Positions 22,989 through 34,249 of a stretch of 64,000 nt of DNA are shown here, piece after piece. Source of the DNA: Nectonema munidae (lineage: Eukaryota > Nematomorpha > Nectonematoida > Nectonematidae); assembly GCA_030549495.1 (NCBI GenBank), contig JAUIRK010000131.1, positions 1 to 64,000 of the forward strand, read 5' to 3'. A program made the position numbers and the translations under genes. The notes under the pieces were generated by a model, which was given only the letters and a program-made list of their open reading frames with translations, had not been told where the DNA came from and made no database searches. Each line of letters begins with the position of its first letter. The first letter of the stretch is position 1.

Positions 22989-25301
22989 CGCCATCTTTTT
23001 TTTCAAAAAACAGAAATATTTACGAGAATATATAGGTAAATAAAAAAAATGAATGGCATAATAATAAATTGAATATAATATTAAAATACCATAGCTTTTA
23101 TAAAATCTTTATCTACAACTTTTTGTAAAAAAGCCTCATTTTCCAGTGATATTTACAGGCGTTGTCTTGGTAAATAAATTTATAAGTAGTACAAGTCGCT
23201 TTTATAGGCTGCCTTTTGTTGATAGCAGGAGAAAAGAAATCTATATCTATTGAGAATAAAAGGGACCTGATTATCATAATAAATAATGTTGGTTGCTCCT
23301 TGGACGATTTGTTTATATGACAGTATGTAGTCCTTGCGTAATAAAAATCAATATCTGTTTGGCATTTGTTTATGCGTTCCCTTTGTGGAAGATAATTCCT
23401 TTTGTACAGCATTCACCGTTGATTTACGATACAGAGCTTTGTGTTGAATAAGTTTTTTCACGTTCATTATTTTGTTATTTGCCACAATCATGAACACTTC
23501 AAGCGAATATTCAACGTCTACCGAATCTGATGAGTACTTTTATAGCTCGGACGATTCAGCGTCGGATATATATGAAGAAGTTCCCCTTTCAAGAGAAGAA
23601 TCATTTGAAGAACTCGAGGAAAGAGAAGAAGAAACTCTAGAAAATGTGAATGAAAACTTGATAGGCCCGGACGGTGGTACAAGATATTTTTGGGAATCTC
23701 AAGACTCCATCACTGGTCGTGTTCAAGCTCGAAATTGCCGTAATTTATCTCTACGTCCATATGATCCAACAAATGAAGCAAAAAATCTAAAGGATATTGT
23801 CAAAATTTTCAATTTGTTCTTTGATATTACTATAATAACCCATATTTTTGAAATGACGAAGAAAAAACAGAAGAAAATTACAAGTAAGTTTTTTCAACTT
23901 TACGAAAATATATGCTCAAAAATTCAGTCTTTAGAAGACATTCCTGAACTATATGAGTTTCATTATTTTTTATGGTTCCTATAAAACTTTCTAATTTATG
24001 AAGTTCTAAAGACTGAATTTTGGGGTTTATATTTTGTCCGATATCAGATGTATAGTAAAAATAATTTATTTAGTAAAAGCATTTCAAAATGGGAAGAGTT
24101 AAACGCTTGCCATGAAAGGTTTAATATAAGTGACCTACTAGCTTACTTTGGATGTCTTATTTACATTGGACAAGCTAAAGACCAAAAAATAGCGACGCGG
24201 TATCTTTTCTCCAAAAATGGCGACCCTTTTTGCGTGCAGCGATGGGAAGAAGGATGTTCACATATATAAATATTTTTATTCGTTTTGATTCTTCAATTGA
24301 TAGAAATCGAAATGATAAACTATCAGCAATCAGAGTGATTCATAGTCATTTTTTTGATAATTGTCATAGGTATTGGACGCCTCTAGATGCAGTTACTATT
24401 GATGAGGAACTAGTCAAGTTCAGAGGAGGATGTCCCATAAAAATATACGATAAGAGTAACCCCGGCCACTATGGTATCAAAGTATATCATATGAATGATG
24501 CTAACACTTTTTATGTAATGAAGCCTGAAATTTACATTTCGGGTTTGCTTGATAAATGTTATTTTTCTAGTTTAGAAATTTGTGAAAGATTAATAATTGG
24601 ATCAAATTTACCACGGGGATAACTGAGAGTAAGTTCGTTTACTCAGAGTATGCTTCTATTTCAACTTACATTCCGATGAAACATGCTAGGCAAAATTTTA
24701 AAGCGGTTTATATCTTATCTTCCCAACACTCGGGGTGTGGCTATAATATCGTATAAAAACAAGCCCGAAACCTTGGTTCTTTACGATAAGTATAAACGCG
24801 GTGTTGATTGTTTCAACAGAATGGCAAGGGATTTTACATCCTATAAGCCTAGTAGAAGATGGACTATGGCTGTTTTTACAAATTACTTAGATATCACAGC
24901 GTTCAACTCTTGGGTAATTTATAGTTTCAACTCCGATACACATTGCTCAACTAGAAAAGGAGGCAGGAAAATTTTTTTGAAGCTTTTATCTCTCAAACTT
25001 TGTGAACAGTCAATGCTTGTACGCTCTAAAGTTTCACAAATATCACGATCTATCAAAAATATTTTATCGTATTTTGGATTTCTCCCTCAAAGAGAAATAA
25101 ATGAAAGTAGTTCGAATAGCAGATGATACTGCACTATCCCGGAATGCAAACCCAGAAGCAGGGGTACCAGAAAGTGCTCGTTTTGTAAAAAATTTATTTG
25201 CAAAAGGCATTCTTATCTGATATGTCCTACTTGTCACTCTGATAGCAGATAAGTTTATACATTTTTGTTTTTGCATTGTAATTTAAAATATATAGATGGC
25301 G
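22989..25301 (+). mobile_element. piggyBac element (copy 2) with TTAA duplication
   Basis: Target TTAA at 22985-22988 and 25302-25305. Short terminal inverted repeats CGCCATCT at the left and agATGGCG at the right. Length 2313 bp, typical of the superfamily. The interior holds one plus-strand transposase with deletions. Two other starts with the same TTAACGCCATCTAT-like sequence occur at 37034 and 46622. Confidence 0.88.
23490..25252 (+). pseudogene. piggyBac (PGBD-like) transposase, broken
   Basis: Acidic, serine-rich N-terminus (from MNTSSEYSTS, with SDEYFYSSDDSASD), then the family core. Core segments are SKWEELNACHERFNISDLLAYFGCLIYIG (24085-24171) and, after a frameshift, RWTPLDAVTIDEELVKFRGG-like sequence (24376-24430, first catalytic Asp). 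KPETLVLYDKYKRGVDCFNRM (24757-24822, last catalytic region) follows. A C-terminal cysteine-rich domain with CSFCKKFICKRHSYLICPTC closes at 25252. Frameshifts near 23980, 24240, 24620 and 25125, plus loss of the middle catalytic segment, leave it inactive. Confidence 0.87.
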
Positions 25302-25596
25302 TTAATAAATTTTTTGCTTGTTTTTTAAAAATCATTTTTTCATCAGATTTTATCACACAAAAATAACAGAAGTTTTCTAATCTTTATATAAAAAATGTTT
25401 TATGGAAGTCTTACGAAAATTCAAAAAATATTGAAATTTTTTTTTTGTCATGTTGACTTTTGGGTCATCAACCCCTGAAATTTTTGTTAAAAATTTAAAT
25501 CGAAGTGAAAAATGAAAACTTCATTAATTTCTTCAAATTTGGGTGTTAATTTTCATCCACCTTACATATTTTTTGTGGCCATATTTTGTGGACAGT

Positions 25597-26928
25597 TTAT
25601 TAAATTTAAAATTGATCAAAGCCTTCTTCATCTGAACTAGAACCAAACATCTACTCTTCTGGGATAGGGTAACTGCATCAGTAGAGTCATAATTAAGTTC
25701 AACTTCCTCATCTCCTCTTCAACACTCACATCTATCTTCCCTGTTCTCCCACAAAAACTCATTCTGTGTCCCATCAAGTTTGTTTGAAATCCCACACTTC
25801 AAAAACCCATTTGTGATACAAGAAGTAGGGATGTCCTTCCAGGACTCTACAATCCAAGTACAAATGGTTGGTAGATCAACACTTTTCAGTCGTCCAGTGG
25901 GGGTCCTTGCTTGGTTTCCGGTAGCCATCTACTCAGTCCATTTCTTCCTCATCCTCTCCTTGAAAGGACGGTTAACCAAGACATCCAGTGGCTGCAGGAC
26001 AGAGGTAAGACCTCCTGGGATAATAGCTGGTGTGGTCTTGATGTTTTTCAGCTCTTGCAGAACTTCTGCTGTCTTGTGGCACCTGAAACTGTCCAGGACT
26101 AAGATGGAAGGTTTCTTCAGCAAGCTGCCAGGTCTGGTTGATCCCATACTTGATTGACTCATTCTTTTAAAAGGTTCTGGTCCATCCAACCTTTTGGATG
26201 GACTCTGACATGGAGAATAGAGGGAAACTTTTCCTTCGGCAATTTCTTTCGTTTGAAGACTACAAAGAGGGCTAGCTTGCTACCATCAGCAGTGCAGGCC
26301 AGCATCACGGTGAAGTGGCTCCTCTCATGGCCGGTGGTGCGTATGGACACAGTCTTGCTTCCCTTAGAGGCGATGGTGGTGTTGGATGGCAGATCGGAGG
26401 TGAGGGGAGTCTGGTCTGGTCTGCGTTGCCGATCTGGCTGAGGGAGTACTCTTGCTTCTTGCGTTGATCAATGATAAACTTCTGGAAGCTTATTATCTTG
26501 TCCTCATACTGGTCTGGAAATCGTTGGGCGATGGTTGTCCTCCTTCGAACCGATATGTTGTGCCTTTCTAGGAACCTGTTAACCCAACCATAACTTGATT
26601 TGAATTCTGTTGCACCAAACTGAGGAGCGACTTGGAGGGCACGGACTCGCAGTTGTGTGGTGGATACTGGGATGCCTGCTTGTCGAGGCCGTAGAATCTC
26701 TTCTAAAAGCTTGGATTCCAACTCGGGGTATTTGGCTGAGCTACCACGGTTGGTCATCTTGTACTTTGGCATCTCTTTAAGGGCGGGTCTGTTTCTTTTC
26801 CATCTTCGGATGTTGGATTCATCGATACCAAAATGTCTGGCTGCAGCCCTGTTACCATGAAGGTCAGCATACTCAGCCATGGCAATCTTCTCCTTGACAG
26901 AGTACTGGATTCTTCTTGTTGGAGGCAT
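25597..26928 (-). pseudogene. Tigger-like transposase (CENP-B type), nearly complete
   Basis: Starts MPPTRRIQYSVKEKIAMAEY with an N-terminal helix-turn-helix (GNRAAARHFGIDESNIRRWK), then a CENP-B second DNA-binding domain (SSYGWVNRFLERHNISVRRR). The DDE core follows, with first Asp in IGNADQT, second in ILVLDSFRCHKT and third in TSVLQPLDVLVNRPFKERM. Damage: frameshifts near 26400 and 26180, a TAG replacing a Trp codon at about 25925, and a shift before the acidic SSSDEEGFD tail. With so few lesions this is one of the younger elements here. It is higher in GC than its surroundings. Confidence 0.9.
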
Positions 26929-27018
26929 ATTGTTGGTATAGCAGTAGATACGTATAAATTATGATATTGGTTAAATTGTGGAGGTTAATATAGCATAAAT
27001 TAAAAGAAAGAAAGTTAA

Positions 27019-27143
27019 CCCATTTAGGACCAATGTTCCTATTTTGGAACATAAGTAATTTCCTCTTCGTCTTCTTTTTTCAATAATTTTAAAAAAAATC
27101 CGTCGGCTTTTTTTTATTTTGTTTTGTTTTTTTTGTAAATGGG
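27019..27143. mobile_element. piggyBac-type MITE, 125 bp, second copy
   Basis: TTAA at 27015-27018 and 27144-27147; TIRs CCCATTTA / TAAATGGG. Internal palindrome GTTCCTATTTTGGAAC at about 27035. Internal match to the 12042 copy includes aacataagtaattt. Confidence 0.85.
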
Positions 27144-27149
27144 TTAACA

Positions 27150-27265
27150 GGATGTCACTTGATTACTTCGCACCAAATTGATACCACTTGATTACTTCAC
27201 ACCAGATGCCACTTTAATTACTTCACACCAAATTGACACCACTTGATTGCTTCACACCAAATGGC
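27150..27265 (+). repeat. ~29-bp tandem repeat, four copies
   Basis: Unit close to cacttgattacttcacacca with an aattgaca spacer, repeated four times with small changes. It sits between the MITE and the Tigger terminus. Confidence 0.8.
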
Positions 27266-27499
27266 ACTCATATTGAATATTTTATATTGTATTCTAAATG
27301 TAATGGACTTGAGCTGCTGGATGTTTGGGGGTGCGGCTTATAGACATAGGTAAGGTTTTTTACCTTGTATTTCGCTCAAAAGTCCAGGTGCGACTTATAG
27401 ACGTTGAAATACGGTACTTTTTTAAATACAAAATCTTTCCACTTTAATTTAGCAATAGCTTTTTTTAATAACTCTTAATATTACTTCAAAAACACGCCT

Positions 27500-27845
27500 G
27501 ATTAAAATTATTATTATTTAATTAGAATTGCAAAAAGACAAAATAGAACGAAAAATGGTACAGTCAAACTAATGTAATTATAGTAAACGTCATCATCCGT
27601 TTTCTACTAAGTCAAAAAATTTTCAATACTCGATATATACCATTTTTAGTTGTATTTTGTCCTTTTGCAAACCTTTTTTGTCTTTTTCTTTTTACAATTC
27701 GATTTCAAAAAACACGTGCTTATTTAGATAGAATTGGAAAAGGTTAAAATTGAATTGCAAAAGGGCAAAATATAGATTTGCAAAACGACAAACGAGAATA
27801 GGGCAAAATAGAATTAAAAAATGACAAAACAAAATTGGTATATTA
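27500..27845. repeat. Degenerate purine-rich repeat
   Basis: Irregular copies of gcaaaagggcaaaatagaatt and similar strings spaced 20-40 bases apart. No clear ends. Confidence 0.4.
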
Positions 27846-28074
27846 AATCTTAGCATATTGACATAGTTTTTAAACAAATAAATACTATACTAAAACTTTC
27901 TTTAAGGCTTCGAGCAGTTAATTTTACAATATCTTAAGTAATTTTTTTTAATATAGTCATTTACTTTAACTTTTACTTTGAGTTTCAAATAATTTCTTTG
28001 AATTTCAGATAATAGAATCATTGAACACTAAAGTAAGAAAAGCTTTTATTTTTTAGTTAAGTTAAGAACTCTGT

Positions 28075-28165
28075 GTGACTCCTTCACATCCATCCTTTCG
28101 AATATCGTGATCCCGCCAGGCATGCTGAGCCCAGGATCTACCTGGACTTTCCATCTCATTAAAAA
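28075..28165 (-). repeat. Dispersed repeat, minus copy
   Basis: Reverse complement shares gatggaaagtccaggtaga, a ctcagcat core, ggcggg and cgaaaggatg with the plus copy at 54095-54180. Looks like a SINE or LINE-tail family; not identified. Confidence 0.6.
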
Positions 28166-30072
28166 CCTAAGAACATCTCTTGTACTTCATGAGTATACCT
28201 TGATAAATATTTTTTTACAAGGATATGTTTCAAATATATGAATACAGCTAAGTGAAACACGAACGCTATCTAGTGTTAGCTTGATTAATAACTACTTAAC
28301 TGTAAAAATCTTTGAAATCTTCAGAGGAAAACAATTAGGATAAAAAACCAGCAAAAAAGATTCTACAGCGAGGAAATAATATTTGAAAAAGTGACAAAAA
28401 TATCAAAAAATCATTTAAAAAATTCAATTTTTTAGTTTTTATTGAAAACTTGTCTAGTACGCTTTTTTTTGAAATTTTAATTAATAAACAGCTATAGTAA
28501 GTTAATTTTGTTTATGAAATTGTTAAAATATATATCAAAAAGTATGCGCAAATTAACGGCATCCAAATACAATAATTTAAATAAAATGAACTCATAATTT
28601 ATCTATATATGATATTTTTAGTGGAAAAAAATAAAAATTAACTCAATTAACATATTTAAAAAATATTATTTTATTTCTCATTTTTGATAGTATCCTAACT
28701 ATAAAAATAGTAAAACAATATTTTAGCTATCTAATTTACTATTCGAAAACTCCTATTTCTTTTTCGGTGATTTTTGAATGACGCTTGATTTATTTGATTG
28801 ATTTATTATTGAGTATGCACCAGGAAACAATTTGCTTTTCGAGTGGTAGAGACTTTTTTGGAATATCCCCGTTTAACCTGAATCAAGAGTTGATTGAAGT
28901 TTAACAAGAAAAACAAGTGCTAATGGAGCAAAATTGATTCAAGATATCGCTTTTATGATGTTTGCAATTGAAATAGAATCAAAGTGTGCTCTCGTATTTC
29001 AAGAAATCTTTATCTCTATTAAATGATCCTTTTACCAAAAGATACATAGTTATTGCAACAAGGTTATTACCCTCATTTGAATTATGTACATTTTTATCCC
29101 TTCAATCAATTTCTAATGACTTTGATTGAATTAAACATTCAAACCTTATTTTTTATAGATTTGACACGGCAGACTATAATTTGTGTAATAATAAATTCAT
29201 ATTTGGTATATGAATGTAGCAGATTCACTGTACCTTTTCTCCAGATTCATTTAATTAAGGAAATGTTTGTACAAAATTAAAGAATCCAGATTCAAAGGAA
29301 AAAAGCTGGAGAGCAAGGAGGGTGTCCCAAGGCCAATAACATTTTTCTTGAGCAGCCAATTTGCAGATTTATCAAAATTGATAACATTTAAAACAAAATT
29401 CATTAATTTTAATTGGAAAGCCCATCAGAGTTTAAATTTTTCTACGAAATTTTTAGACAAATGTTTGTTCGCCTTTTTTTTACGATCATGAGCTTTAAAG
29501 ATATAAAATTTCAAGGTCATTATAATCAGAACTTTAAAATTTTATTCATTGAAAAATAAGTGTTATGTTTTATGGCATTTTCAATACATTTTTCAATACG
29601 AGGAAAAACGTTGCATTTTACGCAACATCCTTTCAAATGTTTTCTTGTAAAAGGAGCTTTTTTGTTTGAATGTTAATTTTTCTAAAAATATAAAGCAATC
29701 AAAAACTTTTCTTAACATTATAATTTTCAAGTCAACATAGAAACATTGGCAAATAAAATTGAAGACTAAAAATTCACAGAACATAAAAAAATGGTACATT
29801 ATTGTAATTATTATAAATTTGTATTGAGATTAAGTATAAAACGCTAAGGATGTTTTGCCTCCCAAACTTAGTTGGAATATGTAGATTTCGTTGTGAGTGA
29901 GCGCATCGACTAATGCTTACTTTGATGTTGAGAACAACCTTTGAGAAAGAACGCTTGGACTGGTTTATCAAAGCGTAGTCCAAGAGTCCGATTCTTAACA
30001 ACTATGCATGTGGAAGGAAACAGCGGTAAATATGTGTAAATACAATCTTTTCTAATTGTTTAGAGCATTTCA
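28166..30072. other. Upstream region of the Wsck-like gene, nothing recognised
   Basis: 1.9 kb of AT-rich sequence with no element ends. Any promoter of the gene at 30073 should lie in the last part, but I could not identify motifs with confidence. Confidence 0.45.
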
Positions 30073-32271
30073 ATGTTTCCTCACTCATCCGCATTCCTCA
30101 TTTGTTTGGCGTGCTTGATGGCTGTTAGGGTTTGCAGGCCCAACGCAAAGTACCTGGGATGTTATAGAGATGAGGAGAATAATCCTGACTTCAGCGAAAA
30201 AGAACCGCACAATTCAGCAATGACTCTGCAGTACTGCATCGAAAGGTGCAGCCATAAGAATTACAGGTACGCAGGAATCAAGGCGGGCATCATTTGTTCT
30301 TGCGGAAACTCCTATGGAAAGCACAAAAAGTCTGCGCAAAAATGTTCCATAAAGTGTCTGGGCAACAACGACATCGGTTGTGGAGGCACGCAAGCTAACT
30401 CGGTCTACGATGTCACGATAAAAGTTCCTTCCGCGCCAGCCGGCTTATTCTGTGTGAATCGGAACGAAAACTTTTTGATTCTAAAATGGAATCCTCCCTT
30501 ATTTGCGAACGGTGAGTTGATCAAGTACAAACTAAAAGTCGTCAAAATGGAAGCCTTCAGCAAAAAGGACAATTCTCATTTCATCTTTGAGAAAGAATAT
30601 TCCAATGAGACGTTGGAGGCTTTGGTAAATAAGCTTAGCTCAACCACGAAGTACAATGTGAGTGTTTCTGCCGCCACATCAGACGGCTACGGCAACGAGA
30701 CCTCCCGCATGATATGGACTGCAGTGTCAACACCAGAAAAAGTGCCCAAGATCACTCTACTTAACAGATACCGGCATTCGATGGAAATTCGCTTGCACAC
30801 ACTCAACATATCCACCCATCCTGTCAAATTTTACGAAATAGTGGTGTGTCCGGTGCCCTACTATCCCTTCAACCTAACAACTAACGTCTCTACTCAGCCC
30901 AACACCAGTTGCTATCTCTCAAACATCATCAGTCCTTTCTTCTTCAAAAGGCACAAGGTTATCGACATTGGTGTGGGAGAATCTACGCCCCCGGCTACCA
31001 ATCTGCCCCTTTCTCCGTACGTGGACTACGAAATCTACTCCGGCATTGTGTATGAGCACAACAACCAATCAACGTTTTTGTACGGTCTGCAATTGCTGCA
31101 CGAGGAGGAGGCGGACGAGTTGAACGTGGAACCGCAGACCGTGATCCACACCGTCGTCTCCTCTCTCATGTTCGCGCTGATCATCATCATGAGTGGTGGC
31201 ATCGTGGTCTTCATCCTGGTGCGCAAGTACTTCGCCCAAAAGTTCTACAAAAACAACAACAAAAGAGGAAGCGAGCAGAAGGTAGTGAGCGACGCTTTTT
31301 CGTCTGCAAAGAAAATCTCGTACATCTGCCCGATTCCTGATGACTCCGAAACCAACACTTCAAAAGGCCCTTCAAACTCTGTGAAGGAAGCATTGAGACA
31401 ACTTCCAATGCTTGCTAGCAGTAATGTTATGTACGATACCTTGGTTGGAATGGGCAAATTTGGTTCTTACTACTCAGCCACCTTTTCCAAAGAAATGTCA
31501 ATCAGTTATCCTATTTTAATTCTCAAAGTAGATTCGTCGATAAATCAAAACGATGAAGCCTTTTTAAGAGAATTGAAAGTGTATGCTAAATTGAGTGTGC
31601 ACCAATGTGTCCCATCTCTTAGTGGAGTTTTTGAGAATTTCAACTTCAAGGAAGTTTCTCTAACATTCCAATACAACGTCAACCACATATCATTGCAAGA
31701 GTACTTAGAGCAGGTGAAAAAGTCCAAGGAATTCTCTCCTCAACCTCTTTTGTCTTGTTCTCGCAAAATTGCAGAAGTTCTAAAGCATTTTGAGAGCTTG
31801 AATTTTCCATACAAAAACTTATCTACTAGGAATATTTTAATTTCTTCCAATACAGTGTCACCAATTTTGACTCAATTTTCCCTTATTGAATTCGATGTGT
31901 TTACCGAAAAATCTAAATCATCTTCACTCCTAGAAATCAAGGATATCACATTGGAGCTACGTGCTCCTGAGTTTATTGACTCCGAAGAGTGCTCTATCAA
32001 ATCGACAGTTTGGAGTTTTGGGCTTTTATTTTGGCAAATCTTGAGTCTTGGCGCTATTCCGCCCATTTCCAAGGACACGCAAAACATCTTACCACAACCC
32101 TTTTCTTTGAAGTCGCTGGATATGTATATGTTTTTGTTAAAGATGTGCGATAGAAGTCCTCAAAATCGGCCCAATTTTGAGCAGATTCACAAGTACTTGG
32201 AATCTTCAAGCAAGACTCCTTCCATCTATCTTTGCTTTGATGAGGAAGTCATGAAAAAAATGGAAAAATGA
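30073..32271 (+). CDS. Wsck: Wsck-like transmembrane tyrosine pseudokinase with WSC domain, single exon
   Basis: 732 residues in one uninterrupted frame. Signal peptide about 1-21. WSC carbohydrate-binding-type domain about 27-114 with eight cysteines (30, 55, 59, 75, 77, 91, 95, 103). Two FN3-like domains about 118-218 and 222-345, with several N-glycosylation sites. One membrane helix about 361-383 followed by basic RKYF. Kinase-like domain about 451-712. The glycine loop GMGKFG (459-464), the beta-3 Lys 485 in ILILK, a helix-C Glu 500 and APE (631-633) are kept. The HRD Asp is Asn 582 (YKNLSTRN), DFG is QFS (601-603) and the WSFG-preceding Asp is Thr 645, so catalysis is unlikely. The layout matches insect Wsck, a poorly studied receptor-kinase homologue. 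The extracellular half is more GC-rich than the kinase half. It has no introns while neighbours have many, so it may be a retrogene. Domain calls are firm; the symbol is by architecture. Confidence 0.88.
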   Translation: MFPHSSAFLICLACLMAVRVCRPNAKYLGCYRDEENNPDFSEKEPHNSAMTLQYCIERCSHKNYRYAGIKAGIICSCGNSYGKHKKSAQKCSIKCLGNNDIGCGGTQANSVYDVTIKVPSAPAGLFCVNRNENFLILKWNPPLFANGELIKYKLKVVKMEAFSKKDNSHFIFEKEYSNETLEALVNKLSSTTKYNVSVSAATSDGYGNETSRMIWTAVSTPEKVPKITLLNRYRHSMEIRLHTLNISTHPVKFYEIVVCPVPYYPFNLTTNVSTQPNTSCYLSNIISPFFFKRHKVIDIGVGESTPPATNLPLSPYVDYEIYSGIVYEHNNQSTFLYGLQLLHEEEADELNVEPQTVIHTVVSSLMFALIIIMSGGIVVFILVRKYFAQKFYKNNNKRGSEQKVVSDAFSSAKKISYICPIPDDSETNTSKGPSNSVKEALRQLPMLASSNVMYDTLVGMGKFGSYYSATFSKEMSISYPILILKVDSSINQNDEAFLRELKVYAKLSVHQCVPSLSGVFENFNFKEVSLTFQYNVNHISLQEYLEQVKKSKEFSPQPLLSCSRKIAEVLKHFESLNFPYKNLSTRNILISSNTVSPILTQFSLIEFDVFTEKSKSSSLLEIKDITLELRAPEFIDSEECSIKSTVWSFGLLFWQILSLGAIPPISKDTQNILPQPFSLKSLDMYMFLLKMCDRSPQNRPNFEQIHKYLESSSKTPSIYLCFDEEVMKKMEK

Positions 32272-32405
32272 AAACTCTGACTTTCACTTCTTCTGCACTT
32301 ATTATTAACATTACGTTCATTAAAATGGCGGCACGAGTCATTAAGTTCACAACTTATAAGTCATTTCTATTTCCGTATATCTAACGCAATCTCCAATTTA
32401 AACAT

Positions 32406-32411
32406 AATAAA
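32406..32411 (+). promoter_or_regulatory. Probable polyadenylation signal of the Wsck-like gene
   Basis: AATAAA 135 bases after the stop codon at 32271, the first canonical hexamer downstream. Confidence 0.55.
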
Positions 32412-32599
32412 ACGCTTTGCACACGTAACGACTAGGATTGACAGAGTAAGTTTATTTTTAATTTTAGCGGGGGCAAGGAAACCCCCCCGAAAGAAAAAAA
32501 AAATAAAACAAAGGGGGGGGGGGGGTCCCGTTTCTGAAGGAAAATTAAATTTTTTTATACAAACGATAAACTCAGAAAATACATTTGTTTGAGAGGAAA

Positions 32600-33830
32600 G
32601 TTTGAGAGAAGAAATATGGGTGTTCACAGTAGGTTGTTTTTCCACAGTCTTTTATCCTCCTTTCTCCGCCCCCAAGTTGCCTCTAAATTTGGAAAGTTTC
32701 CAACGGAATAAACTGTCTCCCTTGTCCTTTCTTCTTTCAAATGAATCTTTTTCCCTTTCTGTTGTTGAGATTAGAAGTTTTTCCGCTTTTGAAGAAAAAA
32801 AAAACCGATCAATTGTATATTTTCTAATTTTTTATATAATTTTTGTTTTTTATCTCAAATTTCTGACTCTATATTTTTCTTTATTTTTTTTCTCTTATTA
32901 AAAAATAATTTTATTAGTTTTTCAGAAATTTTATTTCTCTGGTAGTATTTTTTAGATAATTTTTATTTATTCTTGAAATGTAGGTTTATGAATTTTTGTT
33001 TTTTGAAAATTAGATGAAATTTTTCTCTTGGTGGTTGTTTTATTGGTTTTATAAAAATAAAAGTTCATTTCTTTTCGTTTTGAGGTGTATTTTTCTTTTT
33101 GTTGTATAAATTGTTTGTGTTTTTGGAAATTCTATAAAGAGTATTAAAGATGATTTATTTATTTGAATTTGTGTGAAAAAAGATTCAATTTATTTTCTCT
33201 TATTATTTTTTCATTGTGGATCTGTATTTGTGTGCAAAAGAACATGAAATTAATTTGACTATTTAATTCTTTTATTCTGAAATTTTTGTCCGTTGTTTTG
33301 TATTCTGGGAATAGTAAAAAATTCGATATTTTTTCCATATAAGATAGGATATGTCTATTTTTTCTCATTAAAATAAAAATAATTTAATAAAGTGAATATA
33401 GTGGAAATTTGGGAAAGTTATTTTTATTTATATGATTTCTCTTATGATCTGAGAAGATGGATGTTGCTTAAAGAGGCAACGAATTCATTCAATCAGTGAA
33501 GAAGTGTAAATATGATGTTGGGAAGATGTATCTGTTCGATCTAAAGTATTAAAGTTTGATTTGGGGAAAATTTTTTGAGTATGCTTTTGTTTTATACTTG
33601 ATAATATGAAGTGTTGGAATTGTCTCAGATTCTTGACTTGATATGTATATTGGAAGTGGATCTAGATGTTTTGGATAGTAGTGATATAGTTTATGATCCT
33701 TTTTCTTCCTCTTAGATTTTAGTGACTCTTTGAGAAAACTTGAGAATATTAAATCTTCTTTATCGATATACATTTTCTTAAATTCTCTGATCATCAAATT
33801 TTGTTTTAATTTAAATTTTAGTATAATGGA
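32600..33830. other. Strand-skewed T/G-rich, C-poor stretch without recognised gene
   Basis: From about 32900 to 33790 the plus strand is very rich in T with G well above C. The minus strand has lysine- and asparagine-rich open frames at 33159-33368 and 33549-33797 that I do not recognise. Either a decayed retroelement (A-rich sense strand on minus) or mitochondrial-derived DNA could give this bias; neither is shown. Confidence 0.4.
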
Positions 33831-34249
33831 TATAAATATTTAAATAGAAAAAATATTACTTTTTTGCTCTAAAAAAGAAATGAAAAATTGGAAAAAAATT
33901 ACCAGTAGTTGAGCGAAATTTCTAAAACAAACTTAATGTCTTAGGTATGAAAATTTTACTATTTTCAAAATTGGATCAAATGAAATTCAAAAGATTTAAA
34001 AAAAATCAAGATTTTCGAATTATATTTTTAGACTGAGGGAACATTTAAAGTGATTGGTTTATTCCGAAATTAAGTTTCTTTGTTATTTTTCAAGATATAA
34101 ACAAAATAGAAACGTGTACAAAACGAAATAGATAAAAAAAAGTTTTTTGGGACACCCTAATGCATATACAAAACAAAGAAAATATCGATCTATATTCTAG
34201 ATTTTTAAGTTAAATTTTAAAGTTTTTCAAAATCGTGCCAAAGATACCC

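Larger units (their letters stand above)
25590..27416 (-). mobile_element. pogo/Tigger-type Tc1-mariner element
   Basis: Minus-strand element. Its 5' end, reading inward from 27416, begins gtaccgtatttcaacgtcta and repeats a tataagtcgcac-like motif (27386-27400 and 27328-27345), typical of Tigger termini. The transposase follows. The 5' leader is interrupted by the piggyBac MITE at 27019 and a 29-bp tandem repeat. No matching inverted end was found on the 25.6-kb side, so that end appears lost. Confidence 0.7.

Noticed and set aside
25780-26441. Plus-strand open frames up to 125 codons
   Set aside because: They are antisense to the Tigger transposase, whose minus-strand translation is clearly the real one.
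27150-27265. CRISPR-like array
   Set aside because: Four tandem copies without unique spacers.
31035-31457. Minus-strand open frames opposite the Wsck-like gene
   Set aside because: They are shadows of the 732-codon plus-strand frame and have no domain-like sequence.
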